This document shows positions 9,528 to 20,243 of a stretch of 64,000 nt of DNA, one piece after another. Numbering within the stretch: the first letter of the stretch is position 1; every line of letters starts with the position of its first letter. A program made the translations under genes and the position numbers. Below the pieces are notes generated by a model. It was not told where the DNA came from. It did not search any database and worked only from the letters and a program-made list of their open reading frames with translations. Source of the DNA: CAVWUA01 sp963758025 (lineage in GTDB: Bacteria > Planctomycetota > Planctomycetia > Isosphaerales > Isosphaeraceae); contig CAVWUA010000001.1 of assembly GCA_963758025.1 (NCBI GenBank), forward strand, positions 248,001 to 312,000. The letters are read 5' to 3'.

Positions 9528-9782
9528 GTGGGTGCAATCATGTCGCCGTTCGGGTGGTTCGTCGCCGGCCTTGCGGTCTCAGTCCTCGGGGCGGGCCTCC
9601 TGGCCTTCTGCCTATGGCTCTCCGTCGCCCGATATCGCAAGCTCTACCCTGAGGGATGGCCCGGTCCGTTCGCGACGCCGGGTTTGGCGTCGGATGATCA
9701 GGCCCTGGAACGGCGACTGCAAATCATTGAGAGTCGCCTGTCCGATGTCGAGGACCAACTGCGTAAGGGAGTCACGGCCTAA
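9528..9782 (+). CDS. Small single-span membrane protein
   Basis: 84 residues. A GTG at 9528 has GGGAGA eight bases upstream; an in-frame ATG at 9540 is the alternative start. One strong transmembrane helix (GWFVAGLAVSVLGAGLLAFCLWLS) is followed by a short basic stretch and a C-terminal coiled coil (QALERRLQIIESRLSDVEDQ) facing the cytoplasm. No family is recognised. It converges on the acyl-CoA dehydrogenase gene. Confidence 0.55.
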   Translation: MGAIMSPFGWFVAGLAVSVLGAGLLAFCLWLSVARYRKLYPEGWPGPFATPGLASDDQALERRLQIIESRLSDVEDQLRKGVTA

Positions 9783-9901
9783 CCTCTGCTGCTCAGAAAA
9801 TTTCGGCTGCGACAAGAGGTCATGGAACAGGGCGGGCCAAAGGTCCGGGGTGAGCTTGTCTCAAGGGGCTGCCTACGGCTTCGCCACCCGAACAACGGAC
9901 C

Positions 9902-11048
9902 TCACAGCCGCAACTGCTGGGCGATGATGTTTTTCTGGATCTCGTTCGTGCCGGAGTAGATCAGGCTGCCGACGCTGTCGCGCAGATCTTTTTCGATGCC
10001 GAACTCGTTGACGAAGCCCGGAGCGCCGAAGAGGCGGACGGCGTCGAGGCTGTTCTGCACGAAGCACTCCGAGACGTGTAGCTTGGCCATCGCGCTTTCG
10101 AGGGTCGCGTCCTTGCCCAGAGACTTCAGCCAGCCGATCTTGTAGACCATCGGACGGCAGGTCTCCAGGCGGACCTTCATCTCGACGATCCGGTGAGAGA
10201 CCGCCTGGAACTTGCCGATCGGCTTGCCGAACTGCGTGCGCTTGCGGGCGTGCTCGATGCAGCGCTCGAGCTGCCGTCGCATCGTGCCGAGGGCGGCGGC
10301 GAGGATCGCGCCTCGCTCCCACTCCATCGAGCAGTTGAAGACCTCCGCCCCGCGCCCTTCACGGCCCAGGAGGGCGTCGAGCGGCAGGCGGCAGTCCTCC
10401 AGCGCGAGTTCCCCCATCGGCACGGTGCGGACGCCCAGCTTGTAGATTTCGCGGACCACGTGGAAGCCGGGCGTCTCGCGCGGGACGATGAACGCCGAGA
10501 GGCCGAGCAGGCCCCGGGCGGGGTCGGTCGTCGCATAGACGACGTACACGTCGGCGACCGGGCCGCTCGTGACCCAGGTCTTGCGGCCGTTCAGGACCCA
10601 CTGGTCCCCCTGGCGCTCGGCGGTGGCCCGCATGCTGAAGATGTCGGACCCGGCCTCCGGCTCGCTCGCGCCGTTGGCCCCGACGAGCGAGCCGTCGCAC
10701 AAGAGGGGCAGCCACCGCTGCTTCTGCGCCTCGGTGCCGTAGCGGAGGATCGGGATCGTGTTGGTCCACATCGAGGCATTGATGGCGAAGATCAGGCCGC
10801 TGTCGGCGCAGGCGTAGCCGAGCCCTTCCATCGCGGCGATCGTCGCTTGCAGGTCCTTGCCCTGTCCGCCGTAGGTCTCGGGGACGGGCAAGCCCCTGGA
10901 TGCCGAACCGCCCGCAGCGCCGCCAGCCCTCGCGCCAGAACTCCCGGCGCTCGTCGCGGCCGAGCAGGTCGTCTTGCAGTTCCTCCCGCGCGAACCGCAC
11001 GGCCGCATCGTGCCAGTGCTGTTGATCCTCGGAAAGCTGGAAATCCAT
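9902..11048 (-). CDS. Acyl-CoA dehydrogenase, one frameshift
   Basis: The 380-residue family layout is complete: an N-terminal helical domain (MDFQLSEDQQHWHDAAVRFA), the middle beta domain (GANGASEPEAGSD, TWVTSG) and the C-terminal helical domain (RTQFGKPIGKFQAVSHRIVE to YSGTNEIQKNIIAQQL). The enzyme introduces an alpha-beta double bond into acyl-CoA using FAD and passes electrons to ETF. A one-base shift near 10890-10900 separates GIQGL from PVPETYGG. The ATG at 11048 has GGAGG eight bases upstream. It is divergent from the lipoprotein gene at 11393; the acyl chain preference is not evident. Confidence 0.9.
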
Positions 11049-11392
11049 TGTTGAAGCCTCCATGCCGTGGGGGTTCCGGCGCGATTCCCGAGAGTCGAGA
11101 ACGGGTTCGGGCGCAGACGATACCCGGAATGCGTCGAGCCGTAAATGCGAAGCGGAATGCCGGGCCGAAAACGCTCAAGCCGCCGGGTGGCGATGCCGAT
11201 ATTCGGAGAGGAGTCCCCGCAGCCCGCGCTCAAAAAGGGCGTCGCCGGGGGCTGGACTTCCTGGCCGCGAACGACAAGGCCTGGTCCACCGCGCGGGCGG
11301 AGCTCGCGAGCCACGGTACCGGGCCTCCCCCCGACCGAGAATCCTTTACTTGGGGGCGCGGTTCGTCCCAATCAGGAGGAGGAACCTCGCCC
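11049..11392. other. Divergent intergenic region
   Basis: 344 bases between the dehydrogenase (minus) and the lipoprotein gene (plus), expected to hold both promoters. No convincing -35/-10 pair or operator could be picked. AGGAGGAGG just before 11393 is the ribosome-binding site of the lipoprotein gene. Confidence 0.4.
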
Positions 11393-13919
11393 ATGCGCAC
11401 CTTGAGTCTTCCGCGTTGCCTCCTGTCCCTCCCGCTCCTCGCCGCCGGCTGCGCCAGCGTGACCGGAGGCAAGCCCGGTCGTGGACCCGGGCATCCGCAC
11501 GATCACCCGGGTCGGCGATGACCCGCAATCCGTCGTCGCCGGAACCCCCGGTGATTCCATCCTGGCCCGCAACGAGAAGGCGGAACCCGCGACGAACCGC
11601 CAGGGGCAGATTTCCGGTCAGGTCGTGGACGATCGCGGCAAGCCGGTGCCCGACGCCCGCGTGCGGGTCGCGATCGGTGGCGCCTCGGCGGGACGCGCCG
11701 TCAGCGCCCGGACCGACGTTGCCGGCCGGTTCACCCTGCACGGCCTGCGTCCCGGGTCCGACTACACGCTCATCGCCGAGACGGACGAACAGAAAGGGAC
11801 TCTCCGGAGCGGTCGGAGCCGGGCCAGGGCGCCTGAGTCTCGCGTGCGCATTGCCCTGACCGCGCCTGAGGTCGCCCGCCGACTCCCGCCGCTTCGGTCG
11901 GGTCTCCGACCGCGAGCCGATCGAGGAGCCGTACAACCCCGACGAGCCGCCGCTCCGGCTCAACCCCGACGACGTCGATGGGCTTCCCCCCGCCGAGGAG
12001 GCCGAGACGTTCGTCCCCAACGGCTACCGCTCCCGGATGGACCGCAAGCCCGAGCCGATCTCCCGCAACGAGCGCCCCTCGCGCGGTGCCGGCTGGCGGC
12101 GTGGGGAGACCCCGGACGAGGACGATCCCGAGGAACCCGACGCGCGGACCGCGGCCCTCGACGACCGCGACCCGCCGGGTGACGTGAACCGCGCTCCGGA
12201 TGTTCCGCTCGTCGCCGGATTGCCCCCGGAGGACGTCGAGGAGGACGATCAGAACCCCTTGCCCCTGGCGATCGAACGGCCCGCCCCCGAGTCCCCTCCC
12301 CCCGCCGCCGCGCTGCCTCCAGCGGAGGAGGAACCGGAGGAACAGGCGGCCCCGGAGGAGTTCCGCCCCGTTCGCTCCATCGACGACGCCCGAGGACGGC
12401 TCCCGAAGCCGTTCCCGCCCCGGCCCCCGAACCTCAACCGGAGCCGGTATCCGAACCGGAGCCGGAGCGCCGAGCCGATCCCGAACCCGAGCCCGAGCCG
12501 ATGCCCAAACCCGAGCCAGTCTCCCAACCCGAGCCTGCTCCGGTTCCTGACTCGACTCCCGTACACGTGGACGGCGATGTATTCGCTCCTCCGTCTCTCG
12601 TGGATTCCTCCCCGGCCACGGACGAACCAGTTCATTTGCCGCAGCCCGCCCCGGTTCCCCAGGCCCCCGAATTTTCCGCCGGGGAAATCGAGACGGAGGC
12701 TCCCGCGCCGAGCCTGCCGGGGGATGAGGAATTCGTGGCGGTGCCGGACGAGCCGGCCCCCGCGCCGGAACAACCGTTGACGATGCCGGAACCCGCCACA
12801 CCCTTGACGACGCCGGAACCTTCCGCGTCCGAGCCCTTGCAGCCCGAGCCGGAAATGAGCGTCGAGGAAGGCGGAAACGCCGCGACGTCGCCCGGTGCCC
12901 CGCCGTTGCCGGTGGATGGACTGGGGCCGGTGTTCGAGGAGGCCCCTTCCGAACAACCGCGAGCGGACGCTCCGCCCCTGCCGGCGGAAGGCCCCGGCCC
13001 GGTCTTTGAAGAGGCCCCGCCCGTCGGCCAGCCGGACGCCCCGCCCCTGCCGGCCGAGCCGGTCCCGGATGGCGATGCGCCGACCGAACCCATTGCGGAA
13101 CCAGTGGCCGTGGAAGAGGTTCCGGCCGACGCGCCGGCGCTCCCGCAGGTCGTTGAGACATTCGAGGAGCCGCGGCCCGAGGAAGCACGGCCCCCCTCGG
13201 ATGAGGCCCCACTTCCGCATCTGGACTCGTCGGAGGAGCCCGAGGTCGATGGCTCGGCGCCGACCGAACCCAACAACGAGGAACCGGCGCCGGAGTCTCA
13301 GGCGTCGGCTCGACCCGCCAGGCCCTTGACCTGGGGGCAACTGGCGAAGGCCCAGCCGTCGCGGCGTGTCGAGCGGGCGACGGTTCGTCCGGTCGCGGCT
13401 CCGGCGGCGGCATGGGGGGGCGTCGTTCCGGCGGTTTGCGAGTATGATCGCAAGTCGCGCCGGCTGGTCAATTTCCAGCTCTCCGACCTCCAGGGTCGCC
13501 CGGTTCGCCTGTCGGACATTGACGCCGACTATATCCTCCTCGACTTCTGGGGGACGTGGTGCGGGCCTTGCATCCAGTCGATCCCGCACCTGGTCGAGCT
13601 TCAGAAACGTTACGGCGCCGACCGGGTTCGCGTGGTGGGCATTGCCTACGAGCAGGACGGCACGGTTCGCGAGCGGGCCTTGAAGGTGGCGGACGCCGCC
13701 CGGAAGCTGGGGATCAATTACACGGTGCTGCTGGGCAATGCCGATGAACGCCCCTGCCCGGTCCAGGCGGCGTTGCACATCCAGGCGTATCCGACGATGA
13801 TCCTGCTCGACCGTCATGGCCGGCTCATCTGGCGCGACCAGGGGGCAACGGAAATGACCCTGGCGCGGCTCAACCGCGTGATCGCCTCGCAAACTCAGAC
13901 GGACATCCTGCGACGCTGA
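11393..13919 (+). CDS. Large lipoprotein: carboxypeptidase-regulatory-like domain, Pro/Glu-rich stalk, TlpA thioredoxin domain
   Basis: One gene read across at least three shifts (near 11477, in 11870-11900, and near 12400). ATG 11393 follows AGGAGG and encodes a lipoprotein signal ending LLAAGCAS. A carboxypeptidase-regulatory-like beta domain follows (GQVVDDRGKPVPDARVRV, FTLHGLRPGSDYTLIAE). Then come some 450 residues very rich in Pro, Glu and Ala with an imperfect 21-residue repeat. The last 170 residues are a TlpA-like thioredoxin domain with WCGPC (DFWGTWCGPCIQSIPHL). This fits a redox domain held away from the membrane on a long acidic stalk. Redox partners are unknown. Confidence 0.78.
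12893..13075 (+). repeat. Imperfect tandem repeat in the Pro/Glu-rich stalk
   Basis: Three units of about 60-70 bases encode GAPPLPVDGLGPVFEEAP, DAPPLPAEGPGPVFEEAP and a shortened DAPPLPAEPVPDGDAP. The first two match closely at the protein level, so they are probably recent duplications. Confidence 0.7.
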
Positions 13920-14004
13920 GCAGGAGTCGGAGGCTTGCCGAGGGGCGGCCGGGTTGGGACAATCGGGACGTTCGCCCGCCGATCGGTCCCGAGGAGACTC
14001 GTCC

Positions 14005-14382
14005 ATGGACCGGCATCCGTTGAATCGGTCGTCCTCCGGTCCCCGGATCACGCTGGGGCAGGTCGTGGTCTCGGTCGCTCTGGCGGCCTTGCCGCTGGCG
14101 CTGATCTTGAGGCAGGCGCGGGGGATTCAGTCGTTCGGCGGCGTCCTGATGGCGATCTTGCTCTGCGGGGTCGGGGTTTACGAGATCGAGCTCTGCTTCT
14201 GGGCCGGGCTGCTGCCGATGATCCGATCGCGTCGGCGGAGGCCCTCCGGGCGGTCCAGGCGCGCGGAGGGCATCACCTGGCTGGAGGATGAGTCGGAGGG
14301 TTCGCGCGATCGATCAAGACAGCCCGTGGATGCGTCCGTGATCGTCGAGCGTGATCCGCTCGGCGGCGGGCCGCTCGGGTAA
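14005..14382 (+). CDS. Small two-span membrane protein
   Basis: 125 residues from the ATG at 14005, with GAGGAGA about nine bases upstream. Two hydrophobic segments are visible (QVVVSVALAALPLALIL and GVLMAILLCGVGVYEIELCF), followed by an arginine-rich loop and an acidic tail. The last 69 bases overlap the convergent 3' end of fhs, so either the tail or the stop may be affected by a sequence error. No known family recognised. Confidence 0.5.
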   Translation: MDRHPLNRSSSGPRITLGQVVVSVALAALPLALILRQARGIQSFGGVLMAILLCGVGVYEIELCFWAGLLPMIRSRRRRPSGRSRRAEGITWLEDESEGSRDRSRQPVDASVIVERDPLGGGPLG

Positions 14383-15972
14383 GCCGGGCATGCGGACGAT
14401 GTCGCCGGTCAGGGCGACGAGGAACCCCGCCCCGGCGGCGATCTCCACGTCGCGGACGGTCAGGACGAACCCGCGCGGGCGGCCCCGGAGCTTGGGGTTG
14501 TCCGAGAGGGAATCCTGCGTCTTGGCCATGCAGACCGGCAGACCGCCGTAGCCGAGCTTCGTCGCCTTGCGGACCTTGGCCGCCGCCGCGGGGAGGATCG
14601 TCACGCCGTCCGCGCCGTACATGGCGCGGGCGATGGTCTCGACCTTCTCGCTGAAGCGGCGCGTCGAGCGGGTAGAGCGTCCGGTGGGGTGTCGGATCGC
14701 CCTGGGTGGCCTCGACGACCCGCTCGGCCAGATCGGTCGAGCCCTTCCCCCCCTGGCCGAAGACGTCGGCCGTGGCGCTGGCGACGTTTCGAGACCGGCA
14801 GTAGGCGTGGATCGACTTCCAGCTCGTCGGCGGTGTCCTCGGCGCGGCGGTTGATGGCCACGAGCGTCGGCTTGCCGAAGTGGGCGGCGGCGTCGAGATG
14901 CGCCGCGAGGTTCTCCAGCCCACGCTCCACGGCGCTCGCGTTGGGGACCGTCAGCTCGTCCAGCCCGATCCCGCCGTGCATCTTCAAGGCCCGCACGGTG
15001 GCGACGATCACGATGGCCGAGGGGTTCAGCCTGGCGGAGCGGCACTTGATGTCGAGGAACTTCTCGGCCCCCAGGTCGAAGGCGAACCCGGCCTCGGTCA
15101 CGGCGTAGTCGCCCAGGGCCATCGCCATGCGGGTCGCCAGCACGGAGTTGCAGCCGTGGGCGATGTTGGCGAACGGCCCGCCGTGGACGAACGCGGGCGT
15201 CCCCTCGCGCGACTGCACGAGGTTCGGCAGCAGGGCCTCCTTGAGGATCGCGGCCATCGCCCCCGTGACCTTCATCTGGTCGGCCGTGACGGGCTGACCG
15301 TCGCGGGTGTAGCCGATCAGGATGCGGTCGAGCCGGGCCTTCAGGTCCTCGTAGGACTCCGACAGGCAGAGGATCGCCATGACCTCGCTGGCGGCCGTGA
15401 TGTCGAAGCCCGACTCGCGCGGGACCCCCTGGGCCTTGCCCCCCAGGCCGAGGACGATGTTCCGCAAGGCGCGGTCGTTCACGTCCAGCACGCGCTTCCA
15501 GAGCACCTGGCGAGGGTCGAGCGCGGTATCGCCGAAGTGCAGGCGATTGTCGATCGCGGCGGCCAGCAGGTTATGGGCGGCGGTGATCGCGTGGAAGTCG
15601 CCGGTGAACTGGAGGTTGATCTGGTCGGAGGGTTCCAGGCGGCTCGCCCCGCCGCCGGTGGCCCCCCCTTTGCGGCCGAAGACCGGCCCCATCGACGGCT
15701 GCCGCAAGGCCAGGACCGACGTTCTTGCCGATCTGCCGAAGCCCCTGCGCCAGGCCGATCGAGGTCGTCGTCTTGCCCTCGCCGGCGGGGGTCGGGGTGA
15801 TCGCGGAGACGAGGATCAGCTTGCCGGGAGATCGGCCTTTGCTGGCGTTCCGGAGGGCCTCCAGACGGACCTTCGCCTTGTCGCGGCCGTAGGGCTCGAG
15901 GTGCTCGGGAGCCAGGCCAAGGTCGTGGGCCACGTCGGCGATCGGCCGCATCTCGGGTGTGGGATTTGCCAT
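14314..15972 (-). CDS. fhs: Formate-tetrahydrofolate ligase, three frameshifts
   Basis: The enzyme joins formate to tetrahydrofolate using ATP, giving 10-formyl-H4F for purine and fMet synthesis or C1 assimilation. Family landmarks, in order, are the P-loop TPTPAGEGKTTTSIGLAQGL, DINLQFTGDFHAI-like sequence, FVHGGPFANIAHGCNSV, and a C-terminus ending MPGLPERPAAERITLD. One-base insertions near 15716, 14812 and 14660 break an otherwise full-length (about 552-residue) protein. The start at 15972 lies 15 bases after the DUF983 stop, so the gene is the last member of a four-gene minus-strand row. It provides an H4F-based C1 route beside the H4MPT genes at 43-55 kb. Confidence 0.9.
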
Positions 15973-15987
15973 GGGTGGATCATCCGG

Positions 15988-16392
15988 TTACAGGGGAACG
16001 TCGATCCGGCGCGGGGGGCTTTCGTCCCCCTCGTCCGGGTCGAAGTAGCGGTCGAAGTGGATCCAGAGGAGGCGCGAGTAACGGTACACGGCCGGAACCA
16101 GGGGGAGGAACATCACCCAGGCCACGAGCACGTCCTGCCAGAGGTGCCACGAGGGGACGATCAGGTACACGACCAGCGTGAACAGGGCGATGATCGGGAT
16201 GCCCAGACCATAGCTGAAATACATCGCGCCGGTGAAGTAACCCGTTCCCCGCATGTAATGTAGGCCGCAGACCGGGCAATCGTCGTTCATCGTCCACATG
16301 CCGCGGAAGATCTTCCCCTGGCCGCAGCGCGGGCAACGCGCCCGGAGGATGGCGGCGAGGTGCTGGCGCAACGTCAACGCGTCGGCCATCAT
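15988..16392 (-). CDS. DUF983 membrane protein with zinc ribbon
   Basis: 134 residues. An N-terminal CPRCG and a later CPVCG form a zinc-ribbon-like pair, followed by two transmembrane helices (GLGIPIIALFTLVVYLIV and WQDVLVAWVMFLPLVPAVY) and a cytoplasmic tail ending in FDRYFDPDEGDE. This matches DUF983, a family of unknown function found near respiratory assembly genes in proteobacteria. The first ATG (16392) overlaps the TGA of the S9 peptidase by four bases (ATGA), implying translational coupling; the next codon is also ATG. Confidence 0.85.
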   Translation of the reverse strand: MMADALTLRQHLAAILRARCPRCGQGKIFRGMWTMNDDCPVCGLHYMRGTGYFTGAMYFSYGLGIPIIALFTLVVYLIVPSWHLWQDVLVAWVMFLPLVPAVYRYSRLLWIHFDRYFDPDEGDESPPRRIDVPL

Positions 16393-18545
16393 TCCGCCTC
16401 GTCGCCGTCGAGATACCGGGCGAGCCAGCCGTGGACCTCGTTCCACCAGACGACCCGGTTGTCCGGCTTGGCGATCCAGTGCCCTTCGTCGGGGAAGAAG
16501 ACGTAGCGGCTGGGCACCCCCCGGCGCTGGAGGGCGGTGAACATGCCAAGCCCCTGCGCGTCGGGCACGCGGAAATCCAGAGCGCCGTGGATGACCAGCG
16601 TCGGCGTCTGGAAGTTCGCCGCGTACGTGCTGGGCGAGAGGCTCGCGGTACAGTGTCGGGCTTCTCCCAGGGCGGCCCGCCGAACTCCCACTCGGGGAAC
16701 CAGAGTTCCTCGGTCGTGCCGTACATGCTCGTCAGGTCGAAGACCCCCGCGTGGCTCACCAGGGCCTTGAAGCGGTCGGAGTGCCCGGCGATCCAGTTGA
16801 CCATGTACCCGCCATACGAGCCGCCCGCCGCCGCCACGCGGTCGGCGTCGAGGAACGGGTACGTCTTCAGGGCGTGCTCGAGCCCGAGCATCAGGTCCTC
16901 GATAGACCCGCCCGGTCCAGTCCTGGCTGATCTGGTCGGTGAACGTCTGGCCGTAGCCGGTCGAGCCCCGCGGGTTGATCGCGACCAGGGCATACCCCGG
17001 CGCGGCGAACAGCGGGTAATTCCAGCGCGAGTGCCACTCGTCGTGCCACGCCCCCTGCGGCCCGCCGTGGATCAGGAACAGGACCGGGTATTTCTTCGAC
17101 GGGTCGAACCCCGGCGGCCGGATCAGCAGCCCCGACCTCGTCGCCATCGGCCCCCTGGAAGGTGAACGCCTCGGCCTTCGCCAGGTCCAGGTCGGCGAGC
17201 AGCGGGGCGTTGTGCTGCGTGAGCGGGACCGGCTCCGAGCCGTCGTCCGGCCGCGCGATAGATCTCCGCCGGACGGTCGGCCGCGCTTCGGGTGAAGACG
17301 AGTTCCTTGCCGCTGCCGTGGAAATCGGTCGGCCGCGCACCCGGCTCCCGTCCTCGACGGCGAATTCCCGGGCCTCATGCTTCGGCACGACCTGAACCGA
17401 GCCGTTGGACGCGCCTGAACGACCTTCTCGACCTTTCCCGCCGCGAACGCACCGTCGGGGCCTCGCGAAAACGGGAACGTCACGATCGGGACCGTGCCGC
17501 CATCGTCGATCTCCGCCACGATGGTCCACTCCGGCTCCTCCCCCTTCGGCGGAGTGCCCCAGGTGAACCCGTGAATCGGCCGGTCGAGTTCGGCGGTGAG
17601 TGTCGCCGAGCGTGCCGCGTTCTCGGTCGCGGACGGTCAAGACCCACTGGTCGGCCTCGAACCCGGCCCGCTCCTGTCTGACATAGGCGAGGAGTTGTCC
17701 ATCGGGCGAATAGGACGGCTGGGCGTCGGCCCCCTGGTTGATCCTCGGTCAGGTTCTTCGGCTCGCCGCCGCCGACGGGCACGGTCCAGATGTCGGTGTT
17801 GGTGGACCAGGCGTGGTTCTCGACCGGCTCGGCGGTGAAGGCGAGCTCCTGGCCGTCGGGCGAAAAGGCGTAGTCGGACGAGCCGCCGAAGGGGGCCGGG
17901 GGGGCGTTCACCTCGAGCTTCGGGGTCAGGTCGCTTCGCCTCGCCGGTCCTGGCGTCGGCGACGAACAGGTGGCTCCGCTTCCCCTCGTCCCAGGCGTTC
18001 CAGTGGCGGATCATCAGGTGGTCGAAGATGCGGACCTTGCGACTTCGCCTCCTCCTTCTCCTTGTCCTTCTCGGCGGTCTCCTCGGGGGTCGTCCCGGGA
18101 TAGACCTCGGCGGTGAAGGCGAGCCGGTCGCCCTTCGGCGACCAGATCGGGCCGGCGACGTCGATGGGGAGCTTCGTCAGCTGGCGCGCCTCGCCCCCCT
18201 CGATCGGCAGGAGCCAGACCTGGGACGAGCCGCCCCGGCTCGGAGACGAAGGCGATCGACTTGCCGTCGGGGCTCCAGCGCGGGTGGTTGTCGGTCCCCG
18301 GCGCGGTGGTCAGTTGTCTCGGGCTCGCCCCCGGCGACGGGCACGAGCCAGAGGTCGCTGTTCGTCTTGCCCGCCTCGCGGTCGATCTCCGAGACGACAT
18401 AGACGACCCACTGGCCGTCGGGCGAGACCTGCGGGTCGGACACGCCCTTGACGGCCAGGAGGTCGTCGACCGTGATCGGCCGGCCCGCCGCGAGCACCGG
18501 CGCGGCCAGAGAGCAGAGCATCAGCAGGACGAGAATCAGTCGCAT
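16389..18545 (-). CDS. S9-family prolyl oligopeptidase-like peptidase, many frameshifts
   Basis: A secreted serine peptidase of about 715 residues. It has a signal peptide (MRLILVLLMLCSLAAPVLA), a TolB/PD40-type beta-propeller (SPDGQWVVYVVSE, SPDGQELAFTAEP) and a C-terminal alpha/beta hydrolase. The triad is visible: Ser in GGSYGGYMVNW, Asp in HGALDFRVPDAQG and His in PDEGHWIAKPDN. At least eight one-base shifts interrupt it, yet all segments remain conserved, so I treat them as sequence errors. Such enzymes cleave short peptides and fit the neighbouring POT peptide transporter 50 bases upstream. The stop overlaps the DUF983 start. Confidence 0.85.
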
Positions 18546-18595
18546 GTCGCGGATTCCTCGCGGGTGTCGGATCAATGTCGTCGGTATCCAGGGCG

Positions 18596-20243
18596 TCAGA
18601 TGCGCCCGTGCCCCATCTTCTTGAGGATCGGCGTCAGGGTCAGCAGCACGACGCCCGGCACGATGGAGGTGAAGACCAGGAACATCCAGAGGTTCAGGTG
18701 GTACGGTTCGACCAGCGATTCCATGATCCCGGCCATGTAGTTCGCCAGCGGCCGTGCAGGTGAACCAGAGGGCCATCATCAAGGAGGCGACCCGCGCGGG
18801 GGCCAGCTTGTTGACCAGGGAAAGGCCGATCGGCGAGAGACATAATTCGCCCATCGTGAAGATCAGATAGACCGAGGCCAGCCATTGCGGCCCGACCTTA
18901 CCGGAAGGCCCGGCGGTCCGATCTGCCGCGTACATCACCAGGAAGGCGAGCCCGAGCAGGATCAGACCAAGGCCCATCTTGGCGACCGAGGAGAGCGAGA
19001 ACCGCGTCCGGTCCAGGGCCGTCCAGAGCATCGAGAACAACGGGGCGAGGATCAGGATCAGGAGCGGGTTGAGCGACTGGAACCACGAGGTCGGGAATTC
19101 GAGGCCGAAGAGCAACCGCTCGGTCCGGTTGTCGGCGAAGAGGTTCAGCGTGCCGCCCGATTGCTCGAAGCCCATCCAGAAGAAGATGGTGAAGATCGCC
19201 ACGATGAGAATCACGGCGATCCGCTGCCACTGGACGCCGTTGAAGGGGGCCTCGGGGTCCTCCTCCTTCTCCTCGCCGACCGAAGCGTCGAGTTCCGCAT
19301 CGCGGACGGAGTCACTCTCCGGCGGCGTGGTGGCGTCGAGCTGCGCGGTGCCGGTCGTTTTCACCAGTTGCGGGTCGTGCAACATCGCGGCGAGCAGGCG
19401 GGTGGCGAGAAGAACCACGGCGACGAGCAGGACGATGAGAACCAATCGGTACAGAAGGAAGGGGATTCCCCAGGCGACCGACAGGATGTCGGCGAACCGT
19501 CCTGTCGGTGACCAGACGCCCCGCAAGGACGGCCAGACTTCCAGGAACCCCCAGACGAGGCCCAGGCAGAGCAAGGCACCGATGGTGACATGAATGTAAT
19601 CCTTGGCCGTCAGGCGGTGTTCCTCGCGTCCCGGCGGATAGCCGCCGACGAGCAGCTTCTGGAACACGACGAACGAGATCAGGCCGCAGACCATGCCCAC
19701 GCCGGCCGCCCCGAAACCCCAGTGCCAGCCGACGCGCTCGCCCAGGGTGCCGCAGACCAGCGGGGAGAACAGGGCGCCGAGGTTGATCCCCATGTAGAAG
19801 ATCGTGTACGCGCCATCGCGCCGGGCGTCCCCTTGCGGATAGAGCTGGCCGACCATCGTGGAGATGTTCGGCTTGAAGAAGCCGTTGCCCATGATGAGCA
19901 GGCCGAGCGCCAGGTTCAGCAGCGGCTCGAAGGCCATCGCGAAATGGCCCAACGCCATGACGATCCCGCCGATCAGGATCGCCTTGCGCTGGCCGAGCAC
20001 CTTGTCGGCCAGGTAGCCGCCCAGGAGCGGGGTCAGATAGACCAGCCCGGTATAAGTCGCGTAGATTGCCAGGGCGTCCTCGCGAGCCATCTGGAGATGG
20101 TTCGTCAGGTAGAGCACCAGCAAGGCACGCATGCCGTAGTAGCTGAACCGCTCCCACATCTCGGCGCCGAACAGGACGTACAGTCCCCCCGGGTGGCCGA
20201 CCTTCCCCTTGGCGGGGCCGACGGTTTCCGCCGTGCTCGACAT
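18596..20243 (-). CDS. POT/PTR2-family peptide transporter, one frameshift
   Basis: A proton-coupled di/tripeptide symporter of the major facilitator superfamily, about 548 residues with 12 or more helices. Signature parts are ERFSYYGMRALLVLYL, GGYLADKVLGQRKAI, and GINLGALFSPLVCGTLGE with GWHWGFGAAGVG. A cytoplasmic acidic loop (VGEEKEEDPEAP) sits mid-protein. A one-base shift near 18752 separates WFTCTA from NYMAGIMESLVEP; the true end is LTPILKKMGHGRI with the stop at 18596. First gene of the row POT, S9 peptidase, DUF983, fhs, suggesting uptake followed by peptide breakdown. Confidence 0.9.

Noticed and set aside
12249..14051. 600-codon minus-strand frame, and other long antisense frames at 20613-21434, 52596-54617 and 57356-59593
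   Set aside because: All lie opposite conserved genes (the thioredoxin lipoprotein, pyrG, DUF6513, phosphohexomutase). They show only arginine/glycine/valine-rich mirror composition.
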